A DNA stretch of 49,068 nucleotides from Bradyrhizobium sp. LHD-71 (GCF_031157255.1 NZ_JAVIFX010000044.1:1-49068); one strand, 5' to 3'. Counted from the stretch's first letter, positions 23,242-33,521 are shown. Numbers and translations: made by a program. The notes: generated by a model from the letters alone, not told the origin.

Positions 23242-24567
23242 TCACCGCGCCTGCTGCGCGCGCGAAGCCTGGTTCTGCAGGGCGCGGATCCGGTCTGCCA
23301 GCGTCCCCTTGGTCGCGGTCGGCGCGATACTCGGTGCCGGCTCCGGCGCGGCCGGCTTGTTGGCGTTCGCAGCGTTCGGGACGGTGCCGTTCGCGGCTGC
23401 GGGCTTCCCTTGCGCGTAACTTTCCTCCGGCGAGCGCGCCTCGACTGCCAGGATCGCCTCGATCGGCGAGTCCGGCCCCTCGAGCGCGATCGCGAGCTTG
23501 GCGACCTCAGCGGCGATATCGTTGATGCGCTCGCGCAGCACCGCGTTTTCCATGCGCTCGGTAGCCCACGACGATTCCGTCTGGCCCTTGATCGCGTTCA
23601 GCTCGCGCTGCATGGCCGCGCGTTCCTCGCGCGCTGCCGCAAGTTGCTGTTCCAGCACTGCCTTCTCTGCGCGCAACAGGGCTGGCGGATCCGCCGCGAC
23701 GGCGGACAGCGGACGCGGATTAAGTCCGGGCGTCTGCAGGCTCTCGAGCTGCTGGCGAAGCTCGTGGTTCTCCATGCCTCGTTCGGCCAACATCTTGCCT
23801 TGCACGGCGAGACGGTTTTCCAGATCGGTGGCGCGCGCGCTGAGCGTCTCGGCCTCCTTTGTCTGTGTGGCCAGCTGCTGTTCGAGGTCGCTGACACGCT
23901 GTGCGAGATTGTCGACGCGTTCGCGCGCGGCTTTCAGATCGCGGGTCGCGCTGCTCGATTCATCGCGTGTCAGCGAAAGCTTCTGCTGCGTCTCGGTGAA
24001 CTCACGCTCGGCGTCGTTGACACGGTGCTGCAGGGCGATGACCTGGGTGTTGACGGTCGAAAGCTCGACCTGCCGCGTTTCGGCGAGGTGCGAGCGGTCC
24101 GACAATGCCTGGCTGAGCTTTGCAAGCTCGTTCTGCTTCTCCAGGAGCTTCGCCTCGGCGTCGCGGAGCGACTGGGTCTTCACTGCGAATTCGTCCTCGA
24201 TTGCGCCCAACTGCTCCTTGGCGGCCTTTTCGCGCGCCTCGAGCTGGAAGATCGCCGCATTCTTCTCACCGAGTTCGAACTTCATCCGATTGATGGCGTC
24301 GGACTTCTTGCCGAGCTCAGCAAGCTGGCTTGTGGTTTTGGCCTTGAGCTGATCGACGTTGAGCTCGAGGCGGCGCGCCGACATGGCGAATTCTGCGCGA
24401 AGCTGATCCTTGTCTGCCTGGATCTCCGCCATTGACAGCGGCGTCGACGCCTCCAGCCGCTTGGTGGTCAGCCGCACAGCCCTGTTGTGGACCAGTGGCA
24501 TGATCGCGAGCCCAAGCAGGGTGGAGACCAGAAAACCGATCGCGAAATACATGATCGGCTCGACCAT
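23242..24567 (-). CDS. Membrane-anchored coiled-coil protein
   Basis: A 441-aa protein with one N-terminal membrane segment (about 6-24, MYFAIGFLVSTLLGLAIMPL) followed by a long coiled coil (about 40-290, many heptads rich in Glu, Leu, Lys, Arg), a second helical part (about 290-350), and a proline/alanine-rich C-terminal tail ending in a basic helix. It may link the membrane with cytoplasmic structures, but no function is known to me. The ATG at 24567 is chosen so that the membrane helix is near the start; an in-frame ATG at 24582 adds five residues. It is the first core gene right of the island. Confidence 0.8.
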   Translation of the reverse strand: MVEPIMYFAIGFLVSTLLGLAIMPLVHNRAVRLTTKRLEASTPLSMAEIQADKDQLRAEFAMSARRLELNVDQLKAKTTSQLAELGKKSDAINRMKFELGEKNAAIFQLEAREKAAKEQLGAIEDEFAVKTQSLRDAEAKLLEKQNELAKLSQALSDRSHLAETRQVELSTVNTQVIALQHRVNDAEREFTETQQKLSLTRDESSSATRDLKAARERVDNLAQRVSDLEQQLATQTKEAETLSARATDLENRLAVQGKMLAERGMENHELRQQLESLQTPGLNPRPLSAVAADPPALLRAEKAVLEQQLAAAREERAAMQRELNAIKGQTESSWATERMENAVLRERINDIAAEVAKLAIALEGPDSPIEAILAVEARSPEESYAQGKPAAANGTVPNAANANKPAAPEPAPSIAPTATKGTLADRIRALQNQASRAQQAR

Positions 24568-24697
24568 GGCGCACTCCGACAATTAAGAACTTCGTTACCA
24601 TGCCATGGAGCACGCCCCGAACGCCAGCAGCACGGCGCGTTAACCTGAATCCGCGGTGTTCGCGGCCAGGGGCATTCCGGCGGAGCGGCCGAGCCGA

Positions 24698-25285
24698 TTA
24701 GAACGGATTCCAGGTCGCGGTAGGCGTGAACTTCAGGTAGCCGATATTCGCCCCGAGCCTTAACCCTACCCCGGACCGAATCGGCACAACGACGACATTG
24801 TTGGCGGTCAGCGCCGTCATGCCGAAGCCGCCGACGAAATAGGCCGATCCATCGATGCCGGCAAAACGCTGATAGATCGCCCGGGTCGCCGGCAGGTTGT
24901 AGACGAGCATCATGGTACGGGCGCCATCACCGCCCCAGTCGAAGCCGACCGACGGTCCCTGCCAGAAGACGCGAAGGTCGCCGGCGTTCTTGGTGTAGAG
25001 TGTGCCCTCGCCATAGCGCAGGCCGGCGACGAAGGCGCCGCTGCCTTCCTCGCCGAGGATATAGCCGTTCGGCAGGCCCCAGGTGCTGACCGCGCGCTCG
25101 ACGACGGAAGCCAGTCCGCGTGAAACGTTGCCGAAGAAGCGGTGACCCGCGTTGACGATCTCGTCCGGCGAAAACGTCTGGTTTGGATTCTGGCCTGGCC
25201 GCGGCGCTCCTTGGGCCGCAGCAGGCAGCGTCCCGGCGATGATTGCGAGAAGCAATACCGCGGCAAGGCGCATGACGACTCTCAT
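24698..25285 (-). CDS. DUF1134 envelope integrity protein (EipA-like)
   Basis: A 195-aa exported protein: signal peptide about 1-25 (LLLAIIAGTLPAAAQG), then a DUF1134 domain (FSPDEIVNAGHRFFGNVSRGLASVVE near 40-65, later GPSVGFDWGGDGARTMMLVYNL and the C-terminal beta part). In Brucella the family member EipA is a periplasmic protein needed for envelope integrity, and its gene is under CtrA control. The start at 25285 has GGGGGAA upstream; in-frame ATGs at 25306 and 25363 would lengthen the N-terminus without need. Family call is firm, function is by transfer from Brucella. Confidence 0.88.
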   Translation of the reverse strand: MRVVMRLAAVLLLAIIAGTLPAAAQGAPRPGQNPNQTFSPDEIVNAGHRFFGNVSRGLASVVERAVSTWGLPNGYILGEEGSGAFVAGLRYGEGTLYTKNAGDLRVFWQGPSVGFDWGGDGARTMMLVYNLPATRAIYQRFAGIDGSAYFVGGFGMTALTANNVVVVPIRSGVGLRLGANIGYLKFTPTATWNPF

Positions 25286-25399
25286 AGGGGTTCCCCCGTG
25301 TAACATACCAGCCAAAGACCCGGCGTTTAACCGGATGCTGACGTCGCCCCGTCTACAATGCACAAAACGTCCCGAATCGAGCTTTTATCAGCGTCAACT

Positions 25400-25900
25400 A
25401 TGACGTTACGGCGGCAGGAAAGAAAAGGTTCCGGATACGGGCTTCTGCGGGCGGTCGCCTTGCTGGTCGCACTCTGCGCGCCTGGTACGGTCCATGCGCA
25501 GGCGACGACCGAGCGGGTGGTGGTCAACCGCTTTACCGGACTGGCGATCTCCGGGTTCGACCCGGTCGCTTACTTCACCGAGGCGGCGGCCGCGCGTGGC
25601 TTCGAACGTTTCGAAGCGGTGCAGGACGGCGCGGTCTGGCGTTTCCGCAACGAGGGCAATCGCGCGGCCTTCCTCGGTCATCCGGAGGTCTACGCGCCGC
25701 AATTCGGCGGCTACGACCCGGTCGATGTCGGCCGCGGCAAGGCGGTTGAAGGCCTGCCTCAGCTTTGGACGGTCTATGGCCGGCGGCTCTATCTGTTTGC
25801 GAGCACGACCAGCAAGGCTGCCTTCGCCGCCGATCCGGACGGCTTCGCGGCTTCGGCTGGCCGCCGCTGGCCGAAACTGAAGCAGGAGCTTTCGCAATAG
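25400..25900 (+). CDS. Exported YHS-domain protein
   Basis: A 166-aa protein with a signal peptide (about 10-34, LLRAVALLVALCAPGTVHA) and a YHS domain: ISGFDPVAYF (about 50-59), WRFRNEGNRAAFLGHPEVYAPQFGGY (split, about 78-103) and LYLFASTTSKAAFAADPDGF. YHS domains often bind metals, but the classic Cys is absent here, so metal binding is doubtful. It may be a periplasmic small-ligand binder. The ATG at 25358 is also in frame. It ends exactly one base before the convergent cysQ stop. Confidence 0.82.
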   Translation: MTLRRQERKGSGYGLLRAVALLVALCAPGTVHAQATTERVVVNRFTGLAISGFDPVAYFTEAAAARGFERFEAVQDGAVWRFRNEGNRAAFLGHPEVYAPQFGGYDPVDVGRGKAVEGLPQLWTVYGRRLYLFASTTSKAAFAADPDGFAASAGRRWPKLKQELSQ

Positions 25901-26731
25901 TCAGGGCGCCGCCTTGGAGGCATCGCCCCAGGCGATAAATTCCGTCACGGAAAAATCTCCTTTCCGTTCACCAAAGCGCAGTGGCTGGCCGCGGCTGTCG
26001 GCGACAAGGCCGCCGGCTGCTTCCAGGATGGCGTGGCCTGCGGCGATATCCCACTCGGAGATCGCCGACAGGCGCGGGTAGATGTCGGCAGTGCCTTCGG
26101 CGACGCGGCAGAATTTCAGCGCCGAACCGATCGGCAGGCGCGTCGCACCGGCGTGTTGCCTGATGAAAGCATCCGTCCGGCTGTCGAGGTGGGAGCGGCT
26201 GACGGCCGCGATCCACGGTCCGTCCGGCCATCGTCTGACGCCGATCGGCGTCTGGCTCGCGCTGCGTTCGCTGGGGTCCAGCGAGAGCTTCATCCGCACG
26301 GCGCCGGATCCGACGACACCGCGCCAGATAAGGCCGAGTGCGGGTGCGGCGATGACGCCGAGCAGTGGCCGGCCGGCAGTGACCAATGCGACGTTCACCG
26401 TGTAGTCGTTATGCCCGGCGATGAATTCCCGGGTGCCATCGAGCGGATCGACAATGAAGAAGCTCGCAAGATAGGGCCCCGTCGCGCGATCGACCCGTTC
26501 TTCGGACACGACCGGGATGTTCGGCAGCAACGCCTTCAAGCCATCAACGATGATCGCATCGGCCGCCAGATCCGCCTGCGTCACCGGGGAGCCATCCGGC
26601 TTGTCCACGGTCTTGATCCGCTTGACGTCGAGGATGGCCATGGATGCGCGCGCCACGAGATCGGTCAGCGGCTCGAGCAGCGTTTCCGCGGCCGCGCGAT
26701 CAATCACGAATCCGTTTGCGGAACCGCTCAT
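25901..26731 (-). CDS. cysQ: 3'(2'),5'-bisphosphate nucleotidase CysQ
   Basis: A 276-aa enzyme of the inositol monophosphatase fold. It removes the 3' phosphate of PAP (and PAPS), recycling a by-product of sulfate assimilation or sulfotransfer. The metal-binding motifs are complete: VVSEE near 74-78, DPLDGTREF near 95-103 and SEWDIAAGHAIL near 224-235. These match CysQ better than SuhB. It is cytoplasmic. No other sulfate genes are nearby. It converges with the YHS gene. Confidence 0.9.
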   Translation of the reverse strand: MSGSANGFVIDRAAAETLLEPLTDLVARASMAILDVKRIKTVDKPDGSPVTQADLAADAIIVDGLKALLPNIPVVSEERVDRATGPYLASFFIVDPLDGTREFIAGHNDYTVNVALVTAGRPLLGVIAAPALGLIWRGVVGSGAVRMKLSLDPSERSASQTPIGVRRWPDGPWIAAVSRSHLDSRTDAFIRQHAGATRLPIGSALKFCRVAEGTADIYPRLSAISEWDIAAGHAILEAAGGLVADSRGQPLRFGERKGDFSVTEFIAWGDASKAAP

Positions 26732-26927
26732 GGGCGTCGGGCAATGCCGATTGCCGGCATTTTGTTGTTGCTGTTCGCCTGCATCTTCGAGATACCTCGC
26801 ACGTTATCTTCCGGCTTGCGGACGGTGGCGGTTTCGGGATCGCGGTATCCTGCTATGAATCGCATCTGGATGCCCTGATTCGCCGTTCCTGTTCTATGCG
26901 GCTCATTCTTGCGAGGAACAACCCTTC

Positions 26928-27599
26928 ATGTCCGGCTCGTCCTCGTCTGCCAGCCTTGATTCCGGCGCAACTCCAGTTGCGGTAGACGCGCTCGATCTTG
27001 CGGCGCTGCTGTGCTCGCGGGTCTGTCATGATCTGATCAGCCCGGTCGGGGCTATCGTCAACGGGCTCGAAGTGCTGGATGACGCGAAGAACGCCGATGA
27101 TCGGGATTTCGCCCTCGATCTGATCCGCAAGAGCGCCAGAAATGCGTCCGCGAGGCTGCAGTTTTGTCGGCTTGCATTCGGTGCCGCCGGATCGGCCGGG
27201 GCGCAGATCGACACCGGCGACGCCGAAAGCATGGCGCGCGGCTTCCTTGAAGACGAAAAGACACGGATCACCTGGAACCTGCCGCGAACCCTGCAGCCGA
27301 AGAACCGCGTCAAGCTTCTGCTGAACATGCTGATTATTGCCCAGCAGACGATTCCGCGCGGGGGCGTCTTGACGATCGACGCCCTGGGTCAGGGCGACAC
27401 CGGAGGTCTTCGTATTCGTGCGGCCGGGCTCAACGCGCGGCTGCCACAAAACATTGCCGACCAGTTGGCAGGCGTTCATCAGGGCACGGTCGACGCGCAT
27501 GCGGTCCAGCCCTATTACACGCGCCTGCTGGCGCAGGCATCGGGCCTGCGCGCGTCGCTGGCAATGGACGGCGACGCGGTGGTCGTGACGGCCGAATAG
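26928..27599 (+). CDS. chpT: Histidine phosphotransferase ChpT
   Basis: A 223-aa protein homologous to ChpT, which passes phosphate from the hybrid kinase CckA to CtrA and CpdR. The phospho-accepting His34 lies in SRVCHDLISPVGAIVNGLEVL, in the dimerisation helix, and the C-terminal half is a degenerate, non-ATP-binding kinase-like fold. The family is known from alphaproteobacteria. CtrA is encoded 7 kb downstream. CckA is not in the window. GAGGA lies about eleven bases before the ATG. Confidence 0.9.
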   Translation: MSGSSSSASLDSGATPVAVDALDLAALLCSRVCHDLISPVGAIVNGLEVLDDAKNADDRDFALDLIRKSARNASARLQFCRLAFGAAGSAGAQIDTGDAESMARGFLEDEKTRITWNLPRTLQPKNRVKLLLNMLIIAQQTIPRGGVLTIDALGQGDTGGLRIRAAGLNARLPQNIADQLAGVHQGTVDAHAVQPYYTRLLAQASGLRASLAMDGDAVVVTAE

Positions 27600-27617
27600 G
27601 CGTGCTGCTGGCCGTCG

Positions 27618-27633
27618 TTTAAGCTCTCTTAAC
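27618..27633. promoter_or_regulatory. Possible CtrA box before cheA
   Basis: TTTAAGCTCTCTTAAC resembles the CtrA consensus TTAA-N7-TTAAC, read as TTTA-N7-TTAAC or TTAA-N6-TTAAC, so one mismatch or one missing base. It lies 175 bp before the cheA ATG and could link chemotaxis genes to the cell cycle. Confidence 0.4.
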
Positions 27634-27807
27634 TGAGGGCTCTCGCAGGCGACACTCGCGCCCGACTGCATCCTATTGGGATAACCGCGGTTTCGCGGTC
27701 GGGCGACGCTTAACTCAACCAAATATAAATGCTTTGCCCACAAACTGCCCGAATTGCAGAGAGCCGCGCCAGCGGCATCTCGCGCGCGTTTCCGGGGCAC
27801 GTGTTAC

Positions 27808-30489
27808 ATGGACGATCTTCTCCGCGAATTCCTGACCGAAACCCACGAGAGCCTCGATCTCGTGGACGTTCAACTGGTCAAGTTCGAACAGGACCCCAAC
27901 AACGCGAAGATTCTCGATAACATCTTCCGTCTCGTTCACACCATCAAAGGCACCTGCGGCTTTCTTGGGCTGCCACGCCTCGAGGCGCTGGCGCATGCCG
28001 CCGAAACGCTGATGGGCAGGTTTCGTGACGGCAAGGCGGTGACCGGGGACGCCGTTACACTCATCCTGTCGACGATCGATCGGCTCAAGGACATTCTCGC
28101 AAGGCTCGAGCAGACTGAAGCCGAGCCCGAAGGAAGCGATCGCGATCTGATCGATGAACTCGAGCGCATGGTGCAACAGGGCGAAGCGGCGGTGGCCGCG
28201 GTGCTGGACGCGGTCGTTAACGCAACGCAAGGCATGCTCGTTTCGCAAACCCTCGAACGCGCGCTGCGGCCCGGAGAGGTTTCGCTCGATGAACTGGAGC
28301 GGGCCTTTCGCGAGACGGTGCCGGACGTTGTCGTCGCGGCCGGGCCGGCAAAGGCCGAGCCGCAGGCCGCCAAAGCCGCCGCCAGGCCGGCCGCGAAGAA
28401 GTCCGTCATCGAGATGGATGCGCCGATGAGCGACGCCGACAAGATCGCGAACCAGTCGATCCGCGTGAACGTCGACACGCTCGAGCACCTGATGACGATG
28501 GTGTCGGAGCTGGTGCTCACGCGGAATCAACTTCTTGAAATCGTCCGCCGTCACGAGGATTCCGAATTCAAGGTGCCGTTGCAGCGCCTGTCGAATGTCA
28601 CCGCCGAGTTACAGGAAGGCGTGATGAAGACGCGGATGCAGCCGATCGGCAACGCCTGGCAGAAGCTGCCGCGCATCGTGCGCGACCTGTCAGCCGAACT
28701 CGGCAAGCAGATCGAGCTCGAGATGCATGGGGCCGACACCGAACTCGACCGCCAAGTGCTCGACCTGATCAAGGATCCGCTGACGCATATGGTCCGTAAC
28801 TCGGCCGATCACGGGCTCGAGAGTCCGGCCGATCGCGTCAATGCCGGCAAGCCGGAGCAGGGCACGATTCGCCTGTCCGCCTATCATGAAGGCGGCCACA
28901 TCATCATCTGCATCGCCGACGACGGCCGCGGGCTGAATACCGAGGCGATCAAGGCCAAAGCGCTAGCCAACGGCATCGTCTCCGAGGTCGAGCTCGAGAA
29001 GATGACGGAAGCGCAGATCCACAAATTCATCTTTGCGCCGGGCTTCTCGACGGCGGCCAAGGTGACGAACGTGTCCGGCCGCGGCGTCGGCATGGACGTG
29101 GTGCGCACCAATATTGACCAGATCGGCGGCACGATCGAGGTGAAGTCGGTGTTGGGCGAAGGCTCGAGCTTCATCATCAAGATCCCGCTGACACTCGCCA
29201 TCGTCTCGGCGCTGATCGTCGAGGCGGCCGGCGACCGTTTCGCCGTTCCGCAGCTTTCGGTGGTCGAGCTTGTTCGGGCGCGCGCGAACTCGGAGCATCG
29301 CATCGAGCGCATCAAAGACACGCCGGTGCTGCGACTGCGCAACAAGCTGTTGCCGCTGATTCATCTGAAGAAACTGCTGAGGATCGACGACGGCGCGGAG
29401 ATCGATCACGAGAACGGCTTCATCGTGGTGACCCAGGTTGGCAGCCAAACCTTTGGCATCGTCGTCGACGGCGTCTTCCACACCGAGGAAATCGTCGTCA
29501 AGCCGATGTCGAGCAAGCTGCGTCACATTACGATGTTCTCGGGCAACACGATCCTCGGTGACGGTTCGGTGATCATGATCATCGATCCGAACGGTATCGT
29601 GCAAGCGATCGGCACCTCAGTCGCCAATGCAGCCCGCGATCTGTCCGATGAACATGAGGCGATGCGCAACGCGTCGAGCGATCAGATGACGTCGCTTCTG
29701 GTGTTCCGGGCCGGATCAACTCAGCCAAAGGCGGTGCCGCTGGCGCTGGTTACCCGGCTGGAGGAAATCGAAGCGAGCAAGATCGAGCTTTCGAACGGTC
29801 GGTACATGGTGCAGTACCGTGACCAGCTCATGCCGCTAGTCGAAATGGAGGGTGTCAGCGTCCGCAAGGACGGCGTTCAACCGATCCTGGTGTTTGCCGA
29901 CGACGGGCGTTCGATGGGCCTTGTGGTCGACGAGATCGTCGACATCGTCGAGGAGCGACTCAACATCGAAGTCGCGAGCGGCCGCGACGGCATCCTCGGC
30001 TCGGCCGTGATCAAGGGGCAGGCGACGGAAGTCATCGATATCGGCCACTTCTTGCCGATGGCGTTCGCCGACTGGTTCAGCCGCAAGGAGATGCGGCCGT
30101 CGATGCAGGCGCAATCGGTGCTGCTGGTCGACGACTCGGCGTTCTTCCGCAACATGTTGGCGCCGGTGCTGAAGGCTGCGGGGTATCGCGTCTCGATCGC
30201 GACCAATGCGAGGGAAGGCCTTGGCGCATTGCGGGCTGGCAACCAGTTCGACGCGATCCTCACCGATATCGAAATGCCGGAAATGAACGGCTTCGAATTC
30301 GCCGAGACGATCCGCGCCGACCAGAAGTTCGGCCAAGTGCCGATTATCGCACTTTCGTCGATGGTTTCACCGGCGGCGATCGAGCGCGGCCGGCAGGCCG
30401 GTTTCCATGACTATGTCGCCAAGTTCGACCGACCGGGGCTGATTGCCGCGTTAAAAGAACAGACAACCGAGCTTCATCGCGCCGCCTGA
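27808..30489 (+). CDS. cheA: Chemotaxis hybrid histidine kinase CheA with receiver domain
   Basis: An 893-aa CheA. Domains in order: Hpt with His44 (LVHTIKGTCGFLG); an Ala/Pro-rich linker (about 165-205) in place of a normal P2 domain; dimerisation and ATPase domain with the N box HMVRNSADHGLESP (about 328-341) and G boxes DDGRGLN and GRGVGMDVV; two CheW-like regions (about 470-600 and 625-750, the second starting with MTSLLVFRAG); and a C-terminal receiver (about 768-890, VLLVDDSAFFRNML, LTDIEMPEMNG). It phosphorylates CheY and CheB. The extra receiver may act as a phosphate sink. It is the first gene of cheA-W-Y-B-R. ATG 27808 gives the family N-terminus; an in-frame start at 27754 has none. 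Confidence 0.95.
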   Translation: MDDLLREFLTETHESLDLVDVQLVKFEQDPNNAKILDNIFRLVHTIKGTCGFLGLPRLEALAHAAETLMGRFRDGKAVTGDAVTLILSTIDRLKDILARLEQTEAEPEGSDRDLIDELERMVQQGEAAVAAVLDAVVNATQGMLVSQTLERALRPGEVSLDELERAFRETVPDVVVAAGPAKAEPQAAKAAARPAAKKSVIEMDAPMSDADKIANQSIRVNVDTLEHLMTMVSELVLTRNQLLEIVRRHEDSEFKVPLQRLSNVTAELQEGVMKTRMQPIGNAWQKLPRIVRDLSAELGKQIELEMHGADTELDRQVLDLIKDPLTHMVRNSADHGLESPADRVNAGKPEQGTIRLSAYHEGGHIIICIADDGRGLNTEAIKAKALANGIVSEVELEKMTEAQIHKFIFAPGFSTAAKVTNVSGRGVGMDVVRTNIDQIGGTIEVKSVLGEGSSFIIKIPLTLAIVSALIVEAAGDRFAVPQLSVVELVRARANSEHRIERIKDTPVLRLRNKLLPLIHLKKLLRIDDGAEIDHENGFIVVTQVGSQTFGIVVDGVFHTEEIVVKPMSSKLRHITMFSGNTILGDGSVIMIIDPNGIVQAIGTSVANAARDLSDEHEAMRNASSDQMTSLLVFRAGSTQPKAVPLALVTRLEEIEASKIELSNGRYMVQYRDQLMPLVEMEGVSVRKDGVQPILVFADDGRSMGLVVDEIVDIVEERLNIEVASGRDGILGSAVIKGQATEVIDIGHFLPMAFADWFSRKEMRPSMQAQSVLLVDDSAFFRNMLAPVLKAAGYRVSIATNAREGLGALRAGNQFDAILTDIEMPEMNGFEFAETIRADQKFGQVPIIALSSMVSPAAIERGRQAGFHDYVAKFDRPGLIAALKEQTTELHRAA

Positions 30490-30500
30490 GGACTTGAGAT

Positions 30501-30971
30501 ATGACTGCCAACGATACGGGCGCTGTGGCCAACACCACCGAATACGTCACCACGATGATCGGCGGACAATTGTTCGGCTTGCCGATCTCGCGCGTGCAGG
30601 ATGTGTTCATGCCTGAGCGGCTGACGCGCGTCCCGCTTGCCTCCGCCGAAGTCGCCGGTGTGCTCAATCTGCGCGGACGGATCGTCACGGCGATCGACAT
30701 GCGCGCCCGCCTCGGCCTGCCGAAACGTAGCGACGGTGCGCAGTCCATGGCCGTGGGCGTCGATCTGCGCGGCGAGTCGTACGGGCTCCTGATCGATTCG
30801 ATCGGCGAAGTGCTGAAGCTGCCCGACGACGGCTGTGAGGTAAATCCCGTCAACATGGATCCGCGCATGGCGAAAATGAGCGCCGGCGTGCATCGGTTGG
30901 ACGGGCACCTGATGGTCGTTCTCGATGTCGACCAGATCCTGGAGATGTCGTCGGACGCTATGGCAGCTTGA
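30501..30971 (+). CDS. cheW: Chemotaxis coupling protein CheW
   Basis: A 156-aa single CheW domain (YVTTMIGGQLFGLPISRVQDVF, then GVLNLRGRIVTAIDMRARLGL). It links receptors to CheA in the array at the cell pole. GAGGA precedes the ATG, and it lies 12 bp after cheA. No receptor gene is in the window, so receptors must be encoded elsewhere. Confidence 0.95.
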   Translation: MTANDTGAVANTTEYVTTMIGGQLFGLPISRVQDVFMPERLTRVPLASAEVAGVLNLRGRIVTAIDMRARLGLPKRSDGAQSMAVGVDLRGESYGLLIDSIGEVLKLPDDGCEVNPVNMDPRMAKMSAGVHRLDGHLMVVLDVDQILEMSSDAMAA

Positions 30972-31056
30972 AGCGCGCACGTGCGTCACAACGAAGCAAG
31001 CAACCGGCACTTAGAAGGAGTTGCCGGAAATTTCGAGAAGAAGCAGAGGCAGTGCA

Positions 31057-31422
31057 ATGAAGACATGTCTGGTTGTCGACGACTCAAGCGTGATCAGAAA
31101 GGTCGCGCGCCGGATTCTCGAAGGCCTCGAGTTTCAGATCACTGAGGCCGAGAATGGCGAAAAGGCACTGGAAGCCTGCCGCCATGTGCTGCCCGATGCG
31201 GTTCTGCTCGACTGGAACATGCCTGTGATGGACGGCTATGACTTCCTCCGCAATCTGCGGCAGATGCCGGGCGGCAACACGCCCAAGGTGGTCTTCTGTA
31301 CGACCGAGAACGACGTTGCCCACATCGCACGCGCTCTGCATGCCGGCGCCAACGAGTACATCATGAAGCCGTTCGACAAGGACATTGTCACCGCCAAGTT
31401 TCATGAAGTCGGCCTGATCTAG
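31057..31422 (+). CDS. cheY: Chemotaxis response regulator CheY
   Basis: A 121-aa single receiver domain. The acidic pocket Asp8, Asp9, the phospho-acceptor Asp52 (LLDWNMPVMDG), the Thr in FCTTEND and the Lys in IMKPFD are all present. When phosphorylated by CheA it binds the flagellar switch. ATG 31057 has AGAGG seven bases before it; the frame opens at a TTG 31021 without a better site. Confidence 0.94.
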   Translation: MKTCLVVDDSSVIRKVARRILEGLEFQITEAENGEKALEACRHVLPDAVLLDWNMPVMDGYDFLRNLRQMPGGNTPKVVFCTTENDVAHIARALHAGANEYIMKPFDKDIVTAKFHEVGLI

Positions 31423-31485
31423 CTGGCCCAAGGTGGCCGGGACGTCCCGTTCCGGCGTCACGCAATCGCGTTGTGTTGGTGAGTA

Positions 31486-32649
31486 ATGAGTGTAGCGTTA
31501 GCGGCGCCGAACGGCGCCATCGATGCGCGGGACGAGCGTCTGCGCGTCATGGTGGTCGACGACTCGGCTGTGATACGCGGCCTGATCTCGCGCTGGATCG
31601 AGGCGGAGCCTGACATGTTCGTCGTGGCGTCCCTGCGCACGGGGCGCGAGGCCGTCGAGCACGTTGCGAGGGTCGATCCCGATGTCGGCGTGCTCGATAT
31701 CGAGATGCCTGAACTCGACGGCATCTCAGCGCTGCCACTGATGCTGGCGAAGAAACGCGACCTGGTCGTCATCATGGCTTCGACGCTGACCCGCCGTAAC
31801 GCAGAGATCAGTTTCAAGGCGCTGTCGCTCGGCGCGGCCGACTATATCCCGAAGCCGGAAAGCGCACGCGAGATCGGCGCCGCAGAGACCTTCCGCCGCG
31901 ACCTGATCCAGAAGATCCGCCACCTCGGCGCCCGTCGCCGCCGGGCCAAACCCGTGCCGCACGGCCCGCCGTTGGTGCCGGCGCCTGGTGGCGCGCACGT
32001 GTCGCCCCGTCCGCCGGCTCCAGTGTCAGCCGGGCAGTTCACCCGGCGTCCGTTCGGCGCGACGGCTCCGCGCGTGCTCGCGATCGGCTCGTCTACCGGC
32101 GGACCGCAGGCATTGATGGCGCTGGTTACAGAGATTGGCCCGGTGATCGATCGGTTTCCGGTGCTGATCACTCAGCACATGCCGCCGACATTCACGACCA
32201 TCCTCGCCGAGCATCTGGCGCGCGCAAGCAAGCGCCCCGCGCATGAGGCTGTCGACGGTGAGACCGTCAAGGCCGGACAGATCTATGTCGCACCCGGCGG
32301 CAAGCACATGCGGGTCGCCCGGCATGGCGCGGACATCGTCGTCGCGCTCGACGACGGTCCGCAGATCAATTTCTGCAAGCCGGCAGTCGATCCGCTGTTT
32401 CAGTCCGCCGCCGCCGTCTGGCGCGGAGGCGTCATGGCGGTGGTGCTGACGGGAATGGGCACGGACGGCATGCGCGGCGGCAAGGATGTCGTCTCGGCCG
32501 GCGGCAACATCATCGCTCAGGATGAAGCAACGAGCGTGGTGTGGGGAATGCCCGGTGCAGCGGCCCAGGCGGGTATTTGTGCGGCAGTTCTACCGCTCGG
32601 CCAGATCGGCCCGAAGCTGGTGCGTGTGTTTTCCGGAGATCGTTCGTGA
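31486..32649 (+). CDS. cheB: Chemotaxis methylesterase/deamidase CheB
   Basis: A 387-aa two-domain protein: receiver (about 20-135, [22 protein letters not shown]), a proline-rich linker, and a CheB esterase domain (about 190-380) with the catalytic Ser in GSSTGGPQA, His in ITQHMPP and Asp in LTGMGTDGM. It removes methyl groups from receptors for adaptation. Its stop overlaps the cheR GTG start. Confidence 0.95.
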   Translation: MSVALAAPNGAIDARDERLRVMVVDDSAVIRGLISRWIEAEPDMFVVASLRTGREAVEHVARVDPDVGVLDIEMPELDGISALPLMLAKKRDLVVIMASTLTRRNAEISFKALSLGAADYIPKPESAREIGAAETFRRDLIQKIRHLGARRRRAKPVPHGPPLVPAPGGAHVSPRPPAPVSAGQFTRRPFGATAPRVLAIGSSTGGPQALMALVTEIGPVIDRFPVLITQHMPPTFTTILAEHLARASKRPAHEAVDGETVKAGQIYVAPGGKHMRVARHGADIVVALDDGPQINFCKPAVDPLFQSAAAVWRGGVMAVVLTGMGTDGMRGGKDVVSAGGNIIAQDEATSVVWGMPGAAAQAGICAAVLPLGQIGPKLVRVFSGDRS

Positions 32650-33521
32650 CGCCATCCGAGTACGAGTACCTGCAGAAATTGCTGAAAGAGCGCTCCGGCC
32701 TCGTTCTCTCAGCCGACAAGCAATATCTGGTTGAAAGCCGGCTGATTCCCCTCGCGCGGCGCAAGGGCCTGACAGGCATCAGCGATCTGGTGGCGAAAAT
32801 GAAGTTCGGCGGGGAGCCGCTGATCGTCGCCGTGGTCGAGGCGATGACGACGAACGAAACTTTCTTTTTTCGCGACAAGGTGCCGTTCGAGCATTTCCGC
32901 GACACCATCATGCCCGCGATGCTGCAAGCGCGCAAACACCGCCGTACGATCCGCATCTGGTGCGCGGCGAGCTCGACGGGGCAGGAGCCATACTCACTGG
33001 CGATGATCCTGAAGGAGATGAGCGCATCGCTGCACGGCTGGCGAACAGAGATCGTTGCCACGGACCTGTCGCAGGAAGTGCTGGAGAAATCGAAATCGGG
33101 CATCTTCAGCCAGTTCGAGGTGCAGCGCGGCCTGCCGATCCAGATGCTGGTCAAGCATTTCACGCAGATCAACGAGACATGGCAGTTGTCGCCTGAAATC
33201 CGTGCGATGGTTCAGTTCCGGCAGCTCAACCTGCTGCATGATTTCTCGCATCTCGGCACGTTCGACGTCATCTTCTGCCGCAACGTGCTGATCTATTTCG
33301 ATCAGGACACCAAGGTGAACGTGTTCAATCGCCTCGCCAGAGTGATCGAGCCCGACGGCTTCCTCGTGCTCGGCGCGGCCGAAACCGTGGTCGGCCTGAG
33401 CGCCGGCTTCAATCCCCATCCCGAACGGCGCGGGCTCTACCATCCGGCAGCGCCGACAGCGAAATCGCCGTCGATCGTGCCAATGATCTCGAACGCGCGG
33501 TTCGCGCAGGCCGGGCGCTAG
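32646..33521 (+). CDS. cheR: Chemotaxis methyltransferase CheR
   Basis: A 291-aa SAM-dependent receptor methyltransferase. The N-terminal CheR domain (about 1-75, [16 protein letters not shown]) is followed by the catalytic domain with [27 protein letters not shown] (SAM site) and FCRNVLIYF. It starts at GTG 32646, overlapping the cheB stop by four bases, so the frame open to 32541 is not used. The C-terminus ends FAQAGR; its TAG stop lies in the first bases of the palindromic element at 33518. Confidence 0.94.
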   Translation: MTPSEYEYLQKLLKERSGLVLSADKQYLVESRLIPLARRKGLTGISDLVAKMKFGGEPLIVAVVEAMTTNETFFFRDKVPFEHFRDTIMPAMLQARKHRRTIRIWCAASSTGQEPYSLAMILKEMSASLHGWRTEIVATDLSQEVLEKSKSGIFSQFEVQRGLPIQMLVKHFTQINETWQLSPEIRAMVQFRQLNLLHDFSHLGTFDVIFCRNVLIYFDQDTKVNVFNRLARVIEPDGFLVLGAAETVVGLSAGFNPHPERRGLYHPAAPTAKSPSIVPMISNARFAQAGR